Of a DNA stretch of 64,000 nt, positions 51,429 to 61,408 are shown piece by piece. The notes under the pieces were generated by a model, which did no database searches, was not told the origin of the DNA, and saw only the letters and a program-made list of their open reading frames with translations. This DNA is from Flavobacteriaceae bacterium GSB9. GTDB lineage: Bacteria; Bacteroidota; Bacteroidia; Flavobacteriales; Flavobacteriaceae. Where the stretch lies: assembly GCA_022749295.1 (NCBI GenBank), contig CP062007.1:3067501-3131500 (forward strand), in the 5' to 3' direction. Numbering within the stretch: the first letter of the stretch is position 1; each line of letters starts with the position of its first letter. The position numbers and the translations under genes were made by a program.

Positions 51429-52718
51429 ATGAGCGTTTATGTTATTATCATAATAGCTTCACTTATCCTTTCTGCTTTTTTTTCGGGCATGGAGATTGCC
51501 TATGTGTCTTCAAACAAGATTCACATAGAAATTGAAAAAAAGCAAGATGGCTTACTTGCCAAGGCCCTAAGAAAACTTACAGCTCGGCCATCAAAATTTA
51601 TAACCACAATGCTTATTGGTAACAATATTGCTTTGGTGGTTTATGGGTTTTTTATGGGTGATGTGTTGGTCAGTTGGTTTCAGTCTATGTTGCCCACCCA
51701 AAGCGCGTTTTTAAATTATCTTTTAAACGATTTAAGTTTATTGTCGCAAACGGTTATTTCAACATTTGTGATTTTAATTACGGCCGAGTTTCTGCCTAAA
51801 GTTTTTTTTCAGATTTATGCCAATACCTTAGTTAAAGCGCTTGCGGTACCAGCATACTTTTTTTATATGCTGTTTACGTTCATCTCAGAATTTGTTATCT
51901 GGATTTCCGATTTGATTTTGAAAACATTTTTTAAAACTGATGGCGACCAAATTCAAATGGCATTTACAAAAGTAGAACTGGGAAATTACATTAGCGAACA
52001 AATGGAAGCGATTGAAGAGCACGATGAGGTAGATAGTGAAATTCAGATTTTTCAAAATGCCTTAGAGTTTTCCGAAGTAAAGGCACGAGAAGTTATGATT
52101 CCGCGTACCGAAATAATCGCCGTTGAAATTAATGATTCCGTAAAGTCTCTTAACACACTATTTACTGAAACTGGACGTACTAAAATTTTAGTCTATAAAG
52201 ATACGATTGACGATATTTTAGGTTACGTACATTCGTTTGAATTGTTTAAAAAAGCGAAAAACATTCGGGCTATGTTAACGCCTGTAGAGTTCGTGCCCGA
52301 AACGGTACTCATTAAGGATGTGCTTAGCGTGCTCACTAAAAAACGACGTAGCATTGCCGTGGTTTTGGATGAATACGGCGGAACATCTGGAATTATGACC
52401 GTTGAGGATATTATTGAAGAACTTTTTGGGGAAATTGAAGATGAACACGATTCTGACGACTCCATTGAGGAAAAAGTTGATAACGAAACCTATCACTTTT
52501 CGGCACGTTTGGAAGTCGATTACCTTAACGAAACCTATAAAATAAATTTACCCGAAGGCGAGAATTACGAAACTTTAGGAGGGCTTATAGTTAATCATAC
52601 CGAAGAAATTCCAGCTCAAAACGACGTACTTAAAATTGATAATTTTCAGTTTAAAATATTGGCGGTTTCCAATACCAAAATAGATTTAGTAGAGCTTAAA
52701 CTTGTTGAAGAAGATTAA
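51429..52718 (+). CDS. CNNM/CorC-family (hemolysin family) membrane protein
   Basis: 429 residues: CNNM transmembrane domain (about 1-190, SAFFSGMEIAYVSSNKI at 15-31), a pair of CBS domains (about 205-330, MIPRTEIIAVEI and VLDEYGGTSGIMTVEDIIEE) and a C-terminal CorC_HlyC domain (about 345-425). Members handle Mg or Co efflux; in gliding Bacteroidota GldE has this layout. Exact role not determinable. Confidence 0.88.
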   Translation: MSVYVIIIIASLILSAFFSGMEIAYVSSNKIHIEIEKKQDGLLAKALRKLTARPSKFITTMLIGNNIALVVYGFFMGDVLVSWFQSMLPTQSAFLNYLLNDLSLLSQTVISTFVILITAEFLPKVFFQIYANTLVKALAVPAYFFYMLFTFISEFVIWISDLILKTFFKTDGDQIQMAFTKVELGNYISEQMEAIEEHDEVDSEIQIFQNALEFSEVKAREVMIPRTEIIAVEINDSVKSLNTLFTETGRTKILVYKDTIDDILGYVHSFELFKKAKNIRAMLTPVEFVPETVLIKDVLSVLTKKRRSIAVVLDEYGGTSGIMTVEDIIEELFGEIEDEHDSDDSIEEKVDNETYHFSARLEVDYLNETYKINLPEGENYETLGGLIVNHTEEIPAQNDVLKIDNFQFKILAVSNTKIDLVELKLVEED

Positions 52719-52849
52719 AAGTTTAAACTATATATTGGGTCTAAAGCCTTTGCGTTTCAACTTCAGTTTTACTATCAAAAAAATTTAAAGGCCACAATAA
52801 ACAAATAACCCTTTTATTATTAAATAGAAAATGGTATTTTCGCGCACGA

Positions 52850-52857
52850 TATTTTTG
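52850..52857 (+). promoter_or_regulatory. possible -7 promoter element
   Basis: TATTTTTG fits TAnnTTTG, 73 bp before the foldase gene, in a 212-bp gap. The -33 region is T-rich without a perfect TTTG. Confidence 0.4.
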
Positions 52858-52930
52858 TCGGTTATTGTGTAATTGACACCAACTTAACAACAAATCCCAG
52901 CTTTGGGTAATTAAAAAATTTAATTTACAA

Positions 52931-55060
52931 ATGGCAGTTTTAAATAAGATAAGACAACGTTCACTATTCTTAATATTAATTATAGCCTTGGCGCTATTCT
53001 CTTTTGTTTTGGCAGATTTGTTTAGAAACAGCGATGCTCTAATGTCGAAGTCGCAAAATGTGGTAGCGACCATTAACGGAAAAGATATTACGCGTGAGGA
53101 CTTTTTGCAAAAAGTTGAAGCGGCACAACGTCAAGCAGGTCCAAATGCAACAAATACTCAGGTAATGAATCGTGTTTGGGACCAAGAAGTGAGAAAAGCT
53201 GTTATGGAAACGCAATTTGAAGAGCTTGGTATTACTGTTGAAAAAGATCAAATGCGCGATTTATTGAAAAATGCTTTGTCTACAAGTCCAGAGTTTTTAA
53301 ACGAAGCTGGCCTTTTTGATGAAGGCAAGCTGAACGAGTACATTGCCAATTTAAAAGAAACTAACCCAGCGGGTTACGAAGGTTGGATAAACTACGAAAA
53401 CCAGTTGGCATTAAACGCTCTAAACCAGAAGTATTATAACCTTGTAAAAGCAGGATTAACAGGAACTCTAGCCGAAGGTGAATTGGAGCACAAATTAGCA
53501 GGGAATAAAGTAGACATAAAATACGTTCAAGTATCTTACAATACCATTCCAGATAGCACTGTTCAAGTATCTAAATCTGATATTTCTAGTTATATCAAAG
53601 ACAACAAAAAACAGTTTGAAGTTGAGGCTTCGAGAGATATCCGTTTTGTGGAGTTTGAAGAAACGGCATCTGTTGAAGATGAAGCTGCCATTAAAGCAGA
53701 GTTGGAAACCTATGTAAATGGAAGATTGGTTGACGAAAGAGGAAGAAAAGATACTATTGTTGCATTTTCTAAAGTAAAAGACAACGAAGAGTATATTAAT
53801 GTTATCGCTGGATCAGATTTGAAATTTGATGAGCGTTTTATGTTCAAGTCAAGTTTGCCAACTGCTGTTGCTGATGATATTTATAGTTTAAACGAAGGTG
53901 AAGTTTATGGGCCTTATAAAGATAATGGGTTCTTTAAAGTATCAAAAGTTATTGCTGTTAAGCAAATACCAGACTCAGCAAAAGTACGTCACATATTAAT
54001 TCCATTTGTAGGGGCACAGAGTGCAGGTCCAGAGGTAACACAAACAGAAGCTGAAGCCAAAAGCATAGCCGATAGTTTATTGACTGTTTTAAAAGGAAAC
54101 CGTTCTAAATTCCCTGATTTTGTCACTGAGTTTTCATCAGACCAAGGTAGTGTAAGCAATGGCGGGCGTTACGATTGGCACCCATACAATTCTATGGTTC
54201 CTGAGTTTAATGAGTTTGAGTTTGAAGGTAAAACTGGCGATTTAGGTGTGGTTAAAACCGTTTTTGGTTTCCATATTATAGAAATCGAAGGACAAAAAGA
54301 CCCTAAAAAAGCGGTGCAGGTAGGAACTATTGCAAGAGCTATTGAGCCGTCTGAAGCAACAACAGATAAGGTGTTTAGAGATGCCTCTAATTTTGAAATT
54401 GAAGCTGGTGAAGGTGATTTTGAAGCCGTTGCTAAAGAAAGTAATTTTAATGTTCGACCAGTTAATGGTATAAAAGCTTTAGATGAAAGTATTCCTGGCG
54501 TAGGTAACCAAAGACCAATTGTACGTTGGGCTTTTAATGAGGATTCTGAGGTTGGTGAAATTAAGCGCTTTAATATTCCTGGTGGTTACGTTATAGCACA
54601 ACTGGTTGCTAAGCATGAAGCAGGTTTAATGTCTGTTGAAGATGCTACGGCCAGAGTGTTGCCTATTCTTAAAAAGGAAAAGAAGGCCGAGATTATTAGA
54701 GACCGTGTTTCTGCAACAACTTTAGAAGATTTAGCGGCTGCTGAAAAAACAACTGTTAGAACAGCTAATGGTGTTAATATGAAGAGCCCTACTATTTCTG
54801 GAGCAGGTCGTGAGCCATTGGTTGTTGGTGCTGCTTTTGGATTGGATGAAGGGGAAACCTCTGGTTTAATTGACGGTTCTAATGGGGTTTACATGATTCA
54901 AGTAACTAAAAAGACACCGGCAGTAGAGTTAGATAACTACCAAGCTGCGGCTAACCGAGTAGCTTCGCAAAAGGCTAGTGCGGTAAACACGAAAGTATAT
55001 AATGCTTTAAAGGATGCTGCCGAAATTGAAGACAACAGAGTTAAAATTCAAATTCAGTAA
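52931..55060 (+). CDS. peptidylprolyl isomerase, PpiD/SurA type
   Basis: 709 residues. N-terminal membrane helix (about 11-31), SurA-like chaperone N domain (about 40-240), parvulin domain (about 345-455, with KVRHILIPF and GGRYDWHPYNSMVPEFNEFE) and a second, degenerate parvulin-like region to the end. Periplasmic folding factor for outer-membrane and secreted proteins. Confidence 0.9.
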   Translation: MAVLNKIRQRSLFLILIIALALFSFVLADLFRNSDALMSKSQNVVATINGKDITREDFLQKVEAAQRQAGPNATNTQVMNRVWDQEVRKAVMETQFEELGITVEKDQMRDLLKNALSTSPEFLNEAGLFDEGKLNEYIANLKETNPAGYEGWINYENQLALNALNQKYYNLVKAGLTGTLAEGELEHKLAGNKVDIKYVQVSYNTIPDSTVQVSKSDISSYIKDNKKQFEVEASRDIRFVEFEETASVEDEAAIKAELETYVNGRLVDERGRKDTIVAFSKVKDNEEYINVIAGSDLKFDERFMFKSSLPTAVADDIYSLNEGEVYGPYKDNGFFKVSKVIAVKQIPDSAKVRHILIPFVGAQSAGPEVTQTEAEAKSIADSLLTVLKGNRSKFPDFVTEFSSDQGSVSNGGRYDWHPYNSMVPEFNEFEFEGKTGDLGVVKTVFGFHIIEIEGQKDPKKAVQVGTIARAIEPSEATTDKVFRDASNFEIEAGEGDFEAVAKESNFNVRPVNGIKALDESIPGVGNQRPIVRWAFNEDSEVGEIKRFNIPGGYVIAQLVAKHEAGLMSVEDATARVLPILKKEKKAEIIRDRVSATTLEDLAAAEKTTVRTANGVNMKSPTISGAGREPLVVGAAFGLDEGETSGLIDGSNGVYMIQVTKKTPAVELDNYQAAANRVASQKASAVNTKVYNALKDAAEIEDNRVKIQIQ

Positions 55061-55082
55061 GTACTTTAAAAGAATCATAAAC

Positions 55083-55113
55083 AAAAAAAGCTCCGATTAT
55101 CGGAGCTTTTTTT
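55083..55113. terminator. bidirectional terminator between convergent genes
   Basis: AAAAAGCTCCGAT / ATCGGAGCTTTTT stem with A and T runs on either side, between the plus-strand foldase gene and the minus-strand GHMP kinase gene. Confidence 0.88.
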
Positions 55114-55158
55114 GTTTGATATTTATTCTGATTGAATTTAGATTTTATATAGCTTAAG

Positions 55159-56076
55159 TTACAAAACCATTTCGGCATATGGAATAACTGTAGCAAAGCC
55201 TTTTTTGTTAAAATAAGCCGTGGGATTTGTTTTTGAGGTTACTAAAATAAAATCGCCACCCCAAGCACCTAGACTTTTTATAGCACCTTCAAAATCGTTA
55301 AAAAATAATGTTTTAACTGGTGTTTGGTTCGTAATGTTTCCAATTAAATCTTCATGCGCTTCAACGAGAGGCTCAAAGTCTTTGAGAGTTTCGGCCACAA
55401 TCATCTTTTCTGTAATCGTATTAATGTGCTTTATTAATCCCGTTGCGTTGCCTTTGTTGGCATGGTAATGCTTTATGCCCTCCCGGCTGTTCTGTTTTTT
55501 GTTTAAATGAACAAAGTACAATTGCTGCTTAAAATCAGGATTGAAATCTACAGGTTTGGCAATATGGGAGGAGTCTTTAATTTGGTAAGTGATGGCGCCT
55601 TGGTTTTGTGCACAAGCAATATCGTAGCCACTGCCGCCAAAAGTGCGTTCCAGAAGTTGGAAGGCATCAATTTTGGCCCATTGTGCGATATTGTTTATAA
55701 GTGTTGACGAGGTGCCCAAGCCCCAGTTTCGAGGAAAATCGAGTGTTGTTGTTATTTCTAAACCTTCATTGGTTTTAAGAAATTCAGGGTTAAGGGTTTT
55801 TGCAGTATTCAAAATTTGAATGAGCCTTTTTAAAACGTCATTGAGAGGGGCGTGCGACGTGGTAATCGCGTTCATTTTCATTTGAAATTCACCTTCAAAC
55901 CAAACGTTGCCGTTCTCGGCTAAACTTTTCCAAATAATTTTTTTACTGTCGGTGCCTTCTACCTTTAATGACTGCCCAAATTTTGTGGGAACAGCCAATG
56001 ATAATGCACCGTCAAGCACGACATATTCGCCTGTAATAAGGAGTTTCCCGTGGCTATGATGATAAAAGGTTTTCAA
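55159..56076 (-). CDS. GYDIA-family GHMP kinase
   Basis: 305 residues. GHMP features: HSHGKLLITGEYVVLDGALS (start), PRNWGLGTSSTLI (phosphate loop, about 115-127) and GGSGYDIACA (the family's name motif, about 145-155), LGAWGGDFILVTS at the end. In Bacteroidota such kinases accompany the mevalonate pathway; the partner gene HMG-CoA reductase is 6 bp upstream. Which phosphorylation it performs is not certain. Confidence 0.88.
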   Translation of the reverse strand: MKTFYHHSHGKLLITGEYVVLDGALSLAVPTKFGQSLKVEGTDSKKIIWKSLAENGNVWFEGEFQMKMNAITTSHAPLNDVLKRLIQILNTAKTLNPEFLKTNEGLEITTTLDFPRNWGLGTSSTLINNIAQWAKIDAFQLLERTFGGSGYDIACAQNQGAITYQIKDSSHIAKPVDFNPDFKQQLYFVHLNKKQNSREGIKHYHANKGNATGLIKHINTITEKMIVAETLKDFEPLVEAHEDLIGNITNQTPVKTLFFNDFEGAIKSLGAWGGDFILVTSKTNPTAYFNKKGFATVIPYAEMVL

Positions 56077-56082
56077 ATCGTA

Positions 56083-57396
56083 TTAATCTCTTAACTTATT
56101 TAAGGCTTCTGTTACCGCACTGTGAGAAACGGTTTTATCCTTAAAATAATTTGTTAATTGTTCTTTTTCACTTGGGCTTGCTTCAAACTGATTTAAAATA
56201 TTCATAAGGTGCATTTTCATGTGCCCCTGTTGAATGCCTGTTGTGGTTAGTGAGCGTAATGCTGCGAAATTTTGGGCTAAGCCGGCAACAGCCACAATTT
56301 CCATGAGTTCTTTTGCTGAGGGTTTATGCAAAAGTTCCAACGCTAACTTTACCAATGGATGAAGCCCTGTTAAACCGCCAACGGTACCCAAAGCCAATGG
56401 AATTTCAATCCAAAATATGAAAATACCATCTTCAATTTTCGCATGGGTCAAGCTACTATAGCGTCCTTTTCTTGAAGCATAGGCATGAACACCCGCTTCA
56501 ATCGCTCTAAAATCGTTTCCAGTAGCCAAAACAACGGCATCAATACCGTTCATGACACCTTTGTTGTGGGTTACGGCCCTAAAGGGCTCTACTTCGGCTA
56601 TCTTTACGGCTTGTATAAACTTTTTAGCAAACGTTTCACCGGAAATTGCACCTTCGGTTAAATCTTCAACTTTGCAATTCACTTCTGCTCTAACTAAGCA
56701 TTCTGGAACGTAGTTCGATAGAATGCTCATGACGATATCGATGTCTTTTTCTTCTTTTGCAAATAGGGCAAACTTTTGAGCTTCAGCTTTAAATGTTTTT
56801 GCAAATTGTTCTAAACACGAATTGATAAAATTGGCACCCATGGCATTCAACGTCTCGAATGAAGCGTGCAGTTGATAATAATTAGGTATATCATCCGTCT
56901 TGTCACGCAATTCGATATCAAGAATGCCACCACCGCGCTTTTTCATGTTTTTGGTAATGGCCTCAGTATCTTTAATAAGCTGCGGTTTTATGTGGTTAAA
57001 AAACTGTTGTAGTTTTTCAATAGTGCCGTTGAACATAAAATGGACCTGCCCAATTTTGGTTGTAGAAATAACTTTGGTTTTAAACCCGCCTCTATCCATC
57101 CAGAACTTGGCCGCTTTACTGGCTGCTGCTACCACCGAGCTCTCCTCGATAGCCATTGGTATGGTGTAAAGCTTATTGTTGATTAAAAAATTAGGGGCGA
57201 CACCAAGCGGTAAATAATAATTTGTGATGGTGTTTTCGATAAACTCGTCGTGCAATTGCTGCAGTTTTTCGTTACTGTTCCAATATTGCTTTAAAACAGC
57301 TTTGGCATCTTCGGCTTCAGAGAAGTAGTTGTTAACAATCCAGTCTATTTTTTTGGATTTCGATAGTTTAGAAAATCCAGCAATGGGTTTACTCAT
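56083..57396 (-). CDS. mvaA: class II hydroxymethylglutaryl-CoA reductase
   Basis: Converts HMG-CoA to mevalonate (or the reverse). 437 residues with class II features: PMAIEESSVVAAASKAAKFW (catalytic Glu, about 77-96), DAVVLATGNDFRAIEAGVHA (catalytic Lys/Asp region, about 285-304) and LHPLVKLALELL. The pair with the GHMP kinase points to mevalonate-based isoprenoid synthesis in this organism. Confidence 0.93.
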   Translation of the reverse strand: MSKPIAGFSKLSKSKKIDWIVNNYFSEAEDAKAVLKQYWNSNEKLQQLHDEFIENTITNYYLPLGVAPNFLINNKLYTIPMAIEESSVVAAASKAAKFWMDRGGFKTKVISTTKIGQVHFMFNGTIEKLQQFFNHIKPQLIKDTEAITKNMKKRGGGILDIELRDKTDDIPNYYQLHASFETLNAMGANFINSCLEQFAKTFKAEAQKFALFAKEEKDIDIVMSILSNYVPECLVRAEVNCKVEDLTEGAISGETFAKKFIQAVKIAEVEPFRAVTHNKGVMNGIDAVVLATGNDFRAIEAGVHAYASRKGRYSSLTHAKIEDGIFIFWIEIPLALGTVGGLTGLHPLVKLALELLHKPSAKELMEIVAVAGLAQNFAALRSLTTTGIQQGHMKMHLMNILNQFEASPSEKEQLTNYFKDKTVSHSAVTEALNKLRD

Positions 57397-57545
57397 AATT
57401 TATTAGTTAGCCGTGCAAAGATACCACTCTTCATTCTAATATAGAACACCCACTTGCAAAGGCGTTATTTAAGTGTTAATATTTACGTTTTTTGCATAAT
57501 TTTTAGTAAACTTGACATCATTTTGTGAAAAATAAATTTTTTTTA

Positions 57546-59807
57546 ATGAATCACCTAAAATTCTCCTTTTGTGTTTGCTTGTTCCTAACTTCAATATTAT
57601 CAGCGCAAACCAAAGAAATTACCCTAGAAGACATTTGGAAATATGGTACGTTTAGCACTAAGCGCATGAATGCTTTACATTCTATGGCTAATGGAAAACA
57701 ATATTCGGTATTGGAAGTTGATCGGGCTACGAGAAGCACGCAGGTAAATGTTTACGATTATAAAACCTTAAACAAGGTAAAGACGGTTGTTAGTAGTGCA
57801 AACCTTGAAGCCATTCCATATTTTACCGATTACACTTTTAGTGTCGATGAGCAAAAACTGCTTTTGGCTACAAATTTAGAATCTATCTATAGATGGTCTA
57901 AAAAAGGAATTTATTTTGTTTATGATATTAAAAATGGGGCGTTAACTATATTAGATTCAGCTAAAATACAACAACCTACATTTTCTCCAGACGGAAATAA
58001 AATAGCTTTCGCCAAAGAAAATAATCTATTCGTAAAGAATTTAGATAGCGGAGAGGTTACACAAATTACCTTTGATGGTAAAAAGAATGAAATAATAAAT
58101 GGTATTGGCGATTGGGTATACCAAGAAGAATTTTCGGAAAGTCCATTATCGTTTAAAAAACCGTTTACATTTGTCCGTGCTTTTGATTGGAATGCCGATA
58201 GTAACAAAATTGCCTTTATTCGCTTTGACGAACGCCAGGTGCCAGAATTTTCAATGGATATTTATGGGCAAGATCTGTACCCAACCCAACAAGTTTTTAA
58301 ATACCCAAAGGCCGGTGAGGCTAACTCTAAAGTGTCACTTCATATTTACAATTTAGAGAATAACAAAACACATAATGTTGAGGTCGATAAAACCTATGAC
58401 GAATTTTATATCCCGCGGATGAAATGGACCAAAGACTCCAATATTTTGAGTGCGCAGTATATGAATCGCCGACAAAACGAATTGGATTTATGGTTTATAA
58501 ATGCAAAAACAAATACATCAAAATTAGTGCAGGCCGAAACAGATGATGCTTATGTAGAACTTTCCTCGAGCTTAACGTTTTTAAAGGACAATAGTTTTAT
58601 TTGGACCAGTGAAAAGGACGGTTTTAACCATATTTATTATTATGACAACGACGGAAACTTGGTTAACCAAGTAACAAAGGGAGATTGGGAGGTTACAAAC
58701 TATTATGGCTTTGATGAAGAAAGTAAAACCATATTTTACCAATCAACCGAAAATGGATCCATCAACCGCGATGTATATTCCATAAAATTGAATGGTAAGC
58801 ACAAAAAGCGTTTAACAAAGAGTACGGGCACAAACAATGCAGTTTTTAATGCCGACTTTTCGTATTTTATCAATACCTATTCAAGTGCTAAGAACCCGCC
58901 GCAATATACTTTAAATAGTGCCGAATCAGGTAATGTTATTAAAAGTATAATAGATAATGACCAGTTAGCGAAAAAGCTTGCCGACTATAAGACATCAGAA
59001 AAGGAATTTAGTACCATAAATATTAATGGTAACGATTTGAATATGTGGATGATTAAACCAGCCGATTTCGACGAAAATAAGCAATATCCGTTGTTTATGT
59101 ACCAATACTCTGGACCTGATTCCCAAGAGGTGAAAAACCAATGGAACGAATCTAACGATTACTGGTTTCAATTTCTGGCGCAGAAGGGCTACATCATTGT
59201 TTGTGTTGATGGGCGTGGTACAGGCTATAAAGGAGCAGAGTTTAAAAAAGTCTCCCAAAATCAATTGGGGAAATATGAAGTAGAAGATCAGATTTCGGCC
59301 GCCAAAAAATTAGGGGACTTACCTTTTATAGATAAAACCAGAATTGGTATTTGGGGTTGGAGTTATGGTGGTTACATGAGCAGTAACGCACTGTTTCAAG
59401 GTAACGATGTGTTTAAAATGGCGATTGCTGTAGCACCTGTTAGCAGTTGGCGTTTTTATGATTCTGTTTACGCAGAGCGTTTTATGTCAACCCCTCAAGA
59501 AAACCCAAGTGGGTACGACGATAATTCACCAATTAACCATGTTGATAAATTAAAAGGAGACTTCCTTCTGGTGCATGGTTCTGGTGATGACAATGTGCAT
59601 GTGCAAAATACCATGCGATTAGCCGAAGCCTTAATACAGGCCGATAAACAATTTGAATGGGCTATTTATCCAGATAAGAATCATGGTATTTATGGAGGAA
59701 ATACGAGACTTCACCTATATAAAAAAATGACCAACTTTGTTGATGAAACGCTCGGTGATAAAATTCAAAAGGAAGACAGCAAAGAAATTGAAAAATCAAG
59801 AAACTAA
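57546..59807 (+). CDS. S9 family prolyl oligopeptidase, DPP-IV type
   Basis: 753 residues from ATG 57546 (a GTG 21 bases upstream is possible). Signal peptide ending LSAQ, beta-propeller (about 50-480) and alpha/beta-hydrolase domain with catalytic Ser in GWSYGGYMSSN (about 610), Asp in HGSGDDNVHV (about 684) and His in DKNHGIYGG (about 716). The double-Glu motif YQEEFSES typical of DPP-IV is at about 195. It removes X-Pro dipeptides, which fits the dipeptide transporters downstream. Confidence 0.92.
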   Translation: MNHLKFSFCVCLFLTSILSAQTKEITLEDIWKYGTFSTKRMNALHSMANGKQYSVLEVDRATRSTQVNVYDYKTLNKVKTVVSSANLEAIPYFTDYTFSVDEQKLLLATNLESIYRWSKKGIYFVYDIKNGALTILDSAKIQQPTFSPDGNKIAFAKENNLFVKNLDSGEVTQITFDGKKNEIINGIGDWVYQEEFSESPLSFKKPFTFVRAFDWNADSNKIAFIRFDERQVPEFSMDIYGQDLYPTQQVFKYPKAGEANSKVSLHIYNLENNKTHNVEVDKTYDEFYIPRMKWTKDSNILSAQYMNRRQNELDLWFINAKTNTSKLVQAETDDAYVELSSSLTFLKDNSFIWTSEKDGFNHIYYYDNDGNLVNQVTKGDWEVTNYYGFDEESKTIFYQSTENGSINRDVYSIKLNGKHKKRLTKSTGTNNAVFNADFSYFINTYSSAKNPPQYTLNSAESGNVIKSIIDNDQLAKKLADYKTSEKEFSTININGNDLNMWMIKPADFDENKQYPLFMYQYSGPDSQEVKNQWNESNDYWFQFLAQKGYIIVCVDGRGTGYKGAEFKKVSQNQLGKYEVEDQISAAKKLGDLPFIDKTRIGIWGWSYGGYMSSNALFQGNDVFKMAIAVAPVSSWRFYDSVYAERFMSTPQENPSGYDDNSPINHVDKLKGDFLLVHGSGDDNVHVQNTMRLAEALIQADKQFEWAIYPDKNHGIYGGNTRLHLYKKMTNFVDETLGDKIQKEDSKEIEKSRN

Positions 59808-59833
59808 AGGATAGACTAACCAAAATTAAGAAT

Positions 59834-61396
59834 ATGTCAGCAGCTATAAAACCGCATCAAAGGGAACTATTTGGACAACCCATTGGATTGTATATTTTAT
59901 TTTTAACCGAAATGTGGGAGCGTTTTTCGTATTACGGTATGCGTGCGCTATTGGTTTTGTATATGACAACCACGGCCCTGGGAACAGACCCACGAGGTGC
60001 TGGTTTGGGGTGGACAGATCAAGAAGCTTTGGCGCTTTATGGTTGGTATACCATGTTGGTTTATGTGATGTCTATTCCAGGGGGAATGATTGCAGATAAG
60101 CTCATAGGACAGAAAAAAGCAGTGTTGTGGGGAGCCGTAATCCTTTGTCTTGGCCATGGCGTTTTAGTACTCACCGATATTTGGGCGTTTTATACCGGTC
60201 TCGGATTGGTAATTCTTGGGGTGGGCTTGCTAAAGCCCAATATTTCAACCATGGTTGGCGGATTATACAAACAAGGAGATATAAGAAGGGATAAAGGATT
60301 TAGTATTTTTTATATAGGCATAAATTTAGGCTCGTTATTGGCTACGCTTACAGTTGGTTTGGTAGTAGCAGAATGGGGTTGGCACGCTGGTTTTGGGCTA
60401 GCGGGAATTGTTATGGTGTTAGGGTTAATCAATTATATTGGCGGACAAAAATATCTAAGCCAGGTAGGAAACTTTGAGCCTGCAGCAGATGACGAAAGCG
60501 AGGTGTCTTATGGAAAATTATATTCTAAACTTTTCACTGCTCCAAAGCAATTGGTAATCACCGGTATTTTACTTTTAGCTTCTTTTATTGGGTGGTATTT
60601 TATGGATTGGGGCTATGGCTTATTGTTTGTGTTTTTAACAGCCATTGCTGCTTTAATGATGATGATTTATAAAGAATTGAATTCGCAAGTCTATAAGGAT
60701 AGATTTGTAGTTTTATTGCTGTCGTTTATAATGGTTATCATTTTTTGGGGAGCTTTCGAGCAAGCAGGTGGTTTAATGAACCTTTATACCGATACTAAAA
60801 CAGATAGAGTATTGTTTGGATGGGAAATTCCAACAGTAATGTTTCAAAGTTTAAATGCAGGTTTTATAATTCTATTTGCAACATTGGTAGCCAGTATTTG
60901 GGCAAAAAGGCAGTTGAAAGGAAAGGAAGCCTCGTCGCTATTTAAAATGGCTTTAGGTATTATAATAATGGGTTTCGGGTTTTTGTTTATGGTATTTGCT
61001 GCCATGGAATTCGAAAAATCAGGAACCTCAAGTATGATTTGGTTGGTTTTAGCTTACTTGTTCCATACGCTTGGTGAGTTATGTTTGTCTCCAGTAGCCC
61101 TATCATTCATTACAAAATTAGCGCCAGCGAAATATGCCTCATTAATGATGGGGGTTTATTTTGCGTCATCTGGATTGGGAAATAAAGTGGCGGGAATAGT
61201 TGGAGAGTCGGCATCAGAATTTGGAGAATACGCTATTTTTTCAGGAATACTAATCTTTACGGTTATAGTGGGGCTCTTGTTTATTTTCCTTCTTAAGCCC
61301 TTAAAACGTCTAACCCATGGAGCAGAGGACAATGAACGTATGATGCATTACGACGAAACTGAAGGCTTTGAATTAGCAGATTCTGATATTAACTAA
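59834..61396 (+). CDS. POT-family proton-dependent peptide transporter
   Basis: 520 residues, 12 to 14 membrane helices. FLTEMWERFSYYGMRALLVL (ExxER-type motif, about 24-43) and FSIFYIGINLGSLL (PTR2 signature, about 156-169) are typical for di-/tripeptide importers. It begins 26 bp after the peptidase gene and is followed 12 bp later by a second POT gene. Confidence 0.92.
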   Translation: MSAAIKPHQRELFGQPIGLYILFLTEMWERFSYYGMRALLVLYMTTTALGTDPRGAGLGWTDQEALALYGWYTMLVYVMSIPGGMIADKLIGQKKAVLWGAVILCLGHGVLVLTDIWAFYTGLGLVILGVGLLKPNISTMVGGLYKQGDIRRDKGFSIFYIGINLGSLLATLTVGLVVAEWGWHAGFGLAGIVMVLGLINYIGGQKYLSQVGNFEPAADDESEVSYGKLYSKLFTAPKQLVITGILLLASFIGWYFMDWGYGLLFVFLTAIAALMMMIYKELNSQVYKDRFVVLLLSFIMVIIFWGAFEQAGGLMNLYTDTKTDRVLFGWEIPTVMFQSLNAGFIILFATLVASIWAKRQLKGKEASSLFKMALGIIIMGFGFLFMVFAAMEFEKSGTSSMIWLVLAYLFHTLGELCLSPVALSFITKLAPAKYASLMMGVYFASSGLGNKVAGIVGESASEFGEYAIFSGILIFTVIVGLLFIFLLKPLKRLTHGAEDNERMMHYDETEGFELADSDIN

Positions 61397-61408
61397 CAAA
61401 TCAAACAT